Assembly: GCA_030432695.1 (NCBI GenBank)
Contig: JAUILN010000011.1
Coordinates: 24,950-88,949, forward strand
DNA from: a bacterium
Lineage (GTDB): Bacteria > Planctomycetota > UBA1135 > UBA2386
Direction: 5' to 3'
Length of the DNA stretch: 64,000 nucleotides
Under the pieces are notes generated by a model. The model had not been told where the DNA came from. It saw only the letters and a program-made list of their open reading frames with translations, and ran no database searches. This document shows positions 60,056 to 64,000 of this stretch, piece after piece (the stretch's first letter is position 1; every line of letters begins with the position of its first letter). The translations under genes and the position numbers were made by a program.

Positions 60056-62131
60056 TCACCGGAGTCGCGTCGTCGCCAGCACGACCGCCGCATCACCGAA
60101 CAGGACCGCGGTCCGCGATCCATCCGGCGAGACGGCGACGGCCTGGATGGTCGGCTGGGCGAACATCGGGCCCGGCAGCTCCACCTCGCGCGCGTCGCCG
60201 AGCCGCAGATCGAAGCGGATCAGGCGCTGCGCGTCCCAGGTCAGCACCGCGTCGTCGGCGAGCTGCGCCAGACCGACGAGCGATGCCTCCGGCAGGTAGC
60301 GGGCCTCCACTTCGAGGCTGTCGGCATCGAGGCGAGCCAGCCCTCGCCAGATGCCGCCGGACTCCGACGTGATCAGCAGGTCGCCGCTGACGCGTTCGCG
60401 TAGCGCGGCGGTCGGTCGGACCTCGAGGCGCACGACCTGGGTCGGCCGGCCGTCGGCATCCAAGACCAACACGTTGCCGTCGGTGCGCGAGACGTCGTCG
60501 TGGAAGACCGACGAGCGATAGGCCGTCGGCGGAACCGGGCGCGGCGTGATCGTGACGACCAGGGCGCCCCGCCGGTCTTCGAAAGCCGCCAGCGGAATGC
60601 CTTCGAGGAGGGTCTCCGACCACACCGGCCACGATCGGGTCGCGGTGGCGCCGGTCCGCGGATCGAACAGCACGAGGCGATTGGGTGCGTAGCCCAGACC
60701 GATCCGCTCGGCACCCAGCGGGAACAACCGGAGTCGGCGCGGTCGGTCGCGGTGCGCGCGTCGGCCGGTGTTCGATCCCCGCTCGTCGCGAGCCAGCAGT
60801 TCGGGCAGGTGCCGGGGACCGTCAGGCCGGGCCGTCACCGGCTCTCCGACGCGGTGCTCGCGCGTGTGGACTCCGACCGGCTGGCCGGTCGCCGCGTCGA
60901 GCAGCCCCACCCCTGCCTCGGAGGCGACGCAGAGCTCCGATCCTGCGGAGCCTGGCGCCACCGCATGGCGGCCCTGCCGGAGCCGCGCCGGTATTCGCCC
61001 GTCGCTCTGCGTGTCGAACACGGCGAGACCCGCGTCCCCGGCGACGCCGAGGTAGCGGCCGTCGGGTGACCACGCGATCTGGTCGAGATCACCGCCCGGA
61101 TGCGCAACGCGTTCGGCGACGCCCTCCCGGATCCAGAACACGCCCGACGAGTCGGTGGCGGCCACGAAGTCACCGGCGCCGAGTCCATGGACCCAGCGCG
61201 GCACGCCACCACCGAGCGCGAGGCTCGCTGAATCGACCCCCGACTCGACGTGGAGCTCCCGGCTGGTGGAGTCGAACCAGGCCACGCGACTTCCCGACAC
61301 CGCGGCATCGACGAGCAGAGGCCCGCGGAAGTCGACCGCCTCGGCATCGAACCCGTGGTCGACCCAGACCCGTGCCGCGGAGCGGAGCACGTGTCGCTCG
61401 TCGAGCAGGACCTCGGCGCCATCCGCCAGCCGACCGATCCACTCGCGATCCGCCGACCGCGCCGGAGGAGCGCGCGGATCATCGAGGTCGAGGGTCCACG
61501 AGCTCCCGGTGGACAGGTCCCAGCGGATGGTCGTGGCCGTGGGAAGGCAGAAGGTCCCGACCCCGTCGTCGACCGGATGGCGCAGCACGGTCGGCCACGC
61601 ACCGTCGTCGCTGTACTTCGCCAGCACCAGACTCCCGCCCTGCTCGACCCAGGCCACATGGCTGCCGTCGCGCGACCAGGTGACCGCACGCGGCCGGCCA
61701 GGCACGCGCAGGCGCGGCGGGCCCTCCGGATCGCCGAGCTCCAACTCGAAGAGACCGGTGTCGCGATCGTCGCTCGAGGAGCGGACCAACAACGCCCGGT
61801 CGCCGCGCGGATGCAGCGCAACGGTCGAGCGGCCTACCAGGTATTCCTCGAGGTCCGCAGTGCCAGGGTCCCGCTCGGTGCGCGGACCGAACGGCCGGGT
61901 GGCGATCGGCCGACGCTCGGCGACGCCCCAGAGCGCGAGACTGCCACGGCGCGTCGAGGTGGCGTGCGCCCAGGTCAGCACCCGCGACCCATCCGCCGCG
62001 CTCGAGGCACCGTCGGGACTGCCGAGCTGCGGATCGAGGCCGAGGTCGCCGCGCGCCTGCGCGACGAGGACCGGGCCTGGCAACAGCGCGAAGGCGAGCA
62101 AGGTTGCGGCGAGGTTTCGAGCCGGGCGCAT
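60056..62131 (-). CDS. Secreted WD40-like beta-propeller protein
   Basis: 691 residues, ATG at 62131, signal peptide 1-26 (LAATLLAFALLPGPVLVAQA). The chain consists of propeller-type blades with the pattern W-S-x-DG-x-x-x-A/G-W/V (AVTWSRDGSHVAWVEQGG, QIAWSPDGRYLGVAGDAGLAVFD, AVAVSPDGSRTAVLFGDAAVVLA), as in WD40/PD40 TolB-like proteins. One or two propellers fit the length. A stretch near residue 460-490 is very Arg-rich (RRAHRDRPRRLRL), unusual for an exported protein, and may be a surface loop. No enzymatic motif. Probably a periplasmic or surface binding protein. Confidence 0.75.
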   Translation of the reverse strand: MRPARNLAATLLAFALLPGPVLVAQARGDLGLDPQLGSPDGASSAADGSRVLTWAHATSTRRGSLALWGVAERRPIATRPFGPRTERDPGTADLEEYLVGRSTVALHPRGDRALLVRSSSDDRDTGLFELELGDPEGPPRLRVPGRPRAVTWSRDGSHVAWVEQGGSLVLAKYSDDGAWPTVLRHPVDDGVGTFCLPTATTIRWDLSTGSSWTLDLDDPRAPPARSADREWIGRLADGAEVLLDERHVLRSAARVWVDHGFDAEAVDFRGPLLVDAAVSGSRVAWFDSTSRELHVESGVDSASLALGGGVPRWVHGLGAGDFVAATDSSGVFWIREGVAERVAHPGGDLDQIAWSPDGRYLGVAGDAGLAVFDTQSDGRIPARLRQGRHAVAPGSAGSELCVASEAGVGLLDAATGQPVGVHTREHRVGEPVTARPDGPRHLPELLARDERGSNTGRRAHRDRPRRLRLFPLGAERIGLGYAPNRLVLFDPRTGATATRSWPVWSETLLEGIPLAAFEDRRGALVVTITPRPVPPTAYRSSVFHDDVSRTDGNVLVLDADGRPTQVVRLEVRPTAALRERVSGDLLITSESGGIWRGLARLDADSLEVEARYLPEASLVGLAQLADDAVLTWDAQRLIRFDLRLGDAREVELPGPMFAQPTIQAVAVSPDGSRTAVLFGDAAVVLATTRLR

Positions 62132-62180
62132 GGCGTCGTGCTTGGATCGGGGTTCGGGGCGACGGCGGTCTCGTGGTACT

Positions 62181-64000
62181 TCAGCGCCCGAGGACGGCCA
62201 ACAAGGCGTCGCTCAACGACACCACCCCGAGCACCGGACCACCCGGCTCGTCGACCACCCACTGCAAGTACAGCTCCCCGCCGAGTAGCTCGGCGAGGTT
62301 GGGCAGGAACAGCGGCTCGGAGGTCGAGCCGAGCACGCCGGTCGAACCCACACCGACGACGGCGGCATCGTCGACCAGCAGCGTGCAGCCTCCGAGCGAG
62401 AGGTTCGCCGGCCGCGCACCCCACACCAGGAAGGCGGGCCGCTGCGCGACTGCGCCGGTGAGGGTCACGTCGAACACCGCACCGAGACGCGGGGGCGTGG
62501 CGGCGCCAACAAACGGGCCGAGGCCCGAAGCGGAGCAACCCGTGCCGAAGCCGAGGGCCAACGGCTGGCCGAGTTCGGCGACGTCGAGGATCCACGGTTC
62601 GCGACCACGCTGCCCGTCGTCGGCGGAGAACAGGATCTTGCGACCCCAGACCACGAAGCCTCCGGAACCGGCGACGGCCGGACGCGAGCTGCCGAGACGA
62701 TCGAGGTCGCGCAGACGCCGCGTGCCGGCCGCGGTGCCGTCGGAGATCCACGGTTCGACGTCGCCCGCCGGGTCACTCGCTTCGAAGACCACCAGCCCCA
62801 AACTGCCCACCGGTGCGAGCACGCCCGCGGTGCGCCCGATCGCACTCGATCGACCCGGCACCAGGTCGACCACCAGGTGCGTGCCGGCCGACGTGCCGTC
62901 GCTGGTCCACAGCTCGTCGCCGTGGGTCCCGTCGTCCTGCACGAAGAACAGCCGCTCACCCGAGGCGACGATCTCCAGCGCTCCCCGGAACGGCCACGCC
63001 GGTCCGGGGACCGTGTCGGCAACCAGCCGCGTGCCTGCTTGCGTACCGTCGCTCACCCACAGCTCGCGGCCCGCGGTCGGCTCCACCGCGAAGAAGTAGA
63101 CCCGGTCGCCGACCGCGACGAGCCCTTGTGGCGAAGACGAGATCCCCGACCGCGGATCGATGTCCTTCACCAGCCGCGTGCCCGCCGCGGTGCCGTCACT
63201 GCACCACAGCTCGAAGCCGGTCGCGGCCTGGAAGGCGCGGAAGAACACCTGTGCACCGGCGCGCGTGAACAGTTCCGGGTTGCCGGCTCCCGCGGGCTCG
63301 ATGTCGAACAGGACCGTAGTACCCGCGGCCGTCCCGTCGGTGATCCAGAGTTCGGCATCGCTCGGGTTGCCGGCTGGCGTCGCGGTGAACAGCGCCCGGC
63401 CACCGAGCGACAGGGGACCGGCGAAGACCTGACCGACGCCGGGCACCGGCTGCGTGCCGGCCGCGGTCCGGTCCGACGACCAGAGCACCGGCACGAACGG
63501 GCTCGCGCCCGAGCGTGAGGCGAAGACCACGCGGTCACCGGCCGGCGCGAAGCCGCCGGGCGCCGAGGAGCCGACGCCGGGTACCAGATCGAAGCTGCGG
63601 AGCTGCGTGCCGTCGAAGACGTACAGCTCGCGACCGCGCGTTCCGTCGTCGGCACTGAACCAGACCTCGGGGCCGATGCGCCGGAAGCCGCTCGGGTCGG
63701 AGTTCGCGCTGCCGGACGCAAGATCGGCGAGGAGCTGCGTGCCCGCAGCGGTGCCGTCGGTGAGGTAGGGCTCGCGGCCGTGCGCGCCGGTCGCTGCCGA
63801 GAACAGCGGACCGCTGCCCGGCGCGAACTGCGGATCGGAGCCGGCGGCGGATGGGTCCGCCGCGAGGTCCGCGACCAGCTCCGTGCCGGCCTCGGTGCCG
63901 TCGGTTCGGTAGAGCTCCTCACCCCGCGCGCCGTCGTCGCCGGCGAAGTAGACGTGGCCGCCGAAGCTGGTGAGGACCCGGGCAGCGCCATCGCCCGGCC
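62181..64000 (-). CDS. Secreted ELWxTDGTxxGT-repeat protein, N-terminus cut by window edge
   Basis: The frame ends at 62181 and runs off the right edge, so about 605 residues are visible and the N-terminus lies outside. An internal Met at 63530 should not be taken as the start, because the repeats continue on both sides of it. At least eight copies of the ELW-x-TDGT-x-AGT motif are seen (ELYRTDGTEAGT, EPYLTDGTAAGT, ELWITDGTAAGT, ELWVSDGTQAGT, EPWISDGTAAGT) at intervals of about 45-70 residues, a planctomycete-type propeller repeat. Residues near the C-terminus (62184-62549) carry the shared module: FGTGCSASG to LYLQWVVDEPGGPVLGVV. Function unknown; surface localisation is inferred. Confidence 0.85.
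   Translation of the reverse strand, partial: PGDGAARVLTSFGGHVYFAGDDGARGEELYRTDGTEAGTELVADLAADPSAAGSDPQFAPGSGPLFSAATGAHGREPYLTDGTAAGTQLLADLASGSANSDPSGFRRIGPEVWFSADDGTRGRELYVFDGTQLRSFDLVPGVGSSAPGGFAPAGDRVVFASRSGASPFVPVLWSSDRTAAGTQPVPGVGQVFAGPLSLGGRALFTATPAGNPSDAELWITDGTAAGTTVLFDIEPAGAGNPELFTRAGAQVFFRAFQAATGFELWCSDGTAAGTRLVKDIDPRSGISSSPQGLVAVGDRVYFFAVEPTAGRELWVSDGTQAGTRLVADTVPGPAWPFRGALEIVASGERLFFVQDDGTHGDELWTSDGTSAGTHLVVDLVPGRSSAIGRTAGVLAPVGSLGLVVFEASDPAGDVEPWISDGTAAGTRRLRDLDRLGSSRPAVAGSGGFVVWGRKILFSADDGQRGREPWILDVAELGQPLALGFGTGCSASGLGPFVGAATPPRLGAVFDVTLTGAVAQRPAFLVWGARPANLSLGGCTLLVDDAAVVGVGSTGVLGSTSEPLFLPNLAELLGGELYLQWVVDEPGGPVLGVVSLSDALLAVLGR

Noticed and set aside
63530..63532. Met at 63530 as start of the ELWxTDGT protein
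   Set aside because: The repeat pattern continues upstream to the window edge, so this is an internal Met.

Overview
This is a GC-rich (roughly 70%) bacterial chromosome segment. The gene content points to a planctomycete: three paired ECF sigma factor and Ser/Thr kinase modules, formylglycine-type sulfatases with polysaccharide hydrolases, many secreted FG-GAP, kelch, beta-helix and ELWxTDGT repeat proteins, carboxypeptidase-regulatory-like repeat proteins, and a MoxR/DUF58/vWA operon. The secreted proteins repeatedly end in the same module (GC-P start, Q-G-x-x-x-DP-A-x-x-LGL finish), which I associate with deep-branching planctomycetes of the Engelhardtia/Saltatorellus kind. That assignment is inference; no rRNA is present to test it.

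Layout. 1-2527 is a truncated FG-GAP protein on the minus strand. 2901-9478 holds an M42-like peptidase, a GH29 fucosidase-like enzyme, a kelch protein and a beta-helix protein, the last three with signal peptides. 9479-10915 is a decayed zone: operator-like repeats, a frameshifted remnant of a type I restriction HsdR subunit and tRNA-Val(TAC). 11001-15769 is a surface-polysaccharide locus: NtrC-type regulator, initiating sugar-phosphate transferase and hexapeptide-repeat protein in one minus-strand operon, with a divergent glycosyltransferase. 15803-18039 encodes a lipoprotein and a DUF4114/LruC protein that overlap by 1 nt. 18060-23209 carries an HPt protein, a sulfotransferase, a secreted unknown, an FMN reductase and a secreted eight-CxxC/SNase-like/TPR protein.

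23331-27881 is one reading frame coding for sulfatase, GH43-like glycosidase and a second sulfatase. 28030-29481 is a secreted protein. 29644-32929 is the first sigma/kinase pair. 32943-38545 holds a secreted papain-fold protein, a secreted thioredoxin-fold protein, a small lipoprotein and a regulatory-like repeat protein. 38612-41817 is the second sigma/kinase pair. 41878-45626 has a secreted N-formylglutamate-amidohydrolase-like/LamG protein and a secreted unknown. 45675-50896 is the MoxR operon, interrupted by a strongly palindromic 113-bp stretch. 50936-54038 is the third sigma/kinase pair, whose kinase ends in an FGE-sulfatase-like domain. 54125-64000 holds a second FG-GAP protein, a membrane-anchored PDZ protein, a beta-propeller protein and a truncated ELWxTDGT repeat protein.

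How it fits together. The window describes a cell that invests in surface and secreted proteins, makes and sulfates surface carbohydrate (initiating transferase, glycosyltransferase, sulfotransferase), desulfates and cleaves sulfated glycans (sulfatase/GH43/sulfatase, GH29-like), and controls this with sigma/kinase modules and an NtrC regulator. The links between these parts are inferred from proximity only. No CRISPR array, insertion sequence, prophage or rRNA gene was seen. Long open frames opposite the real genes are a by-product of high GC and were left out.
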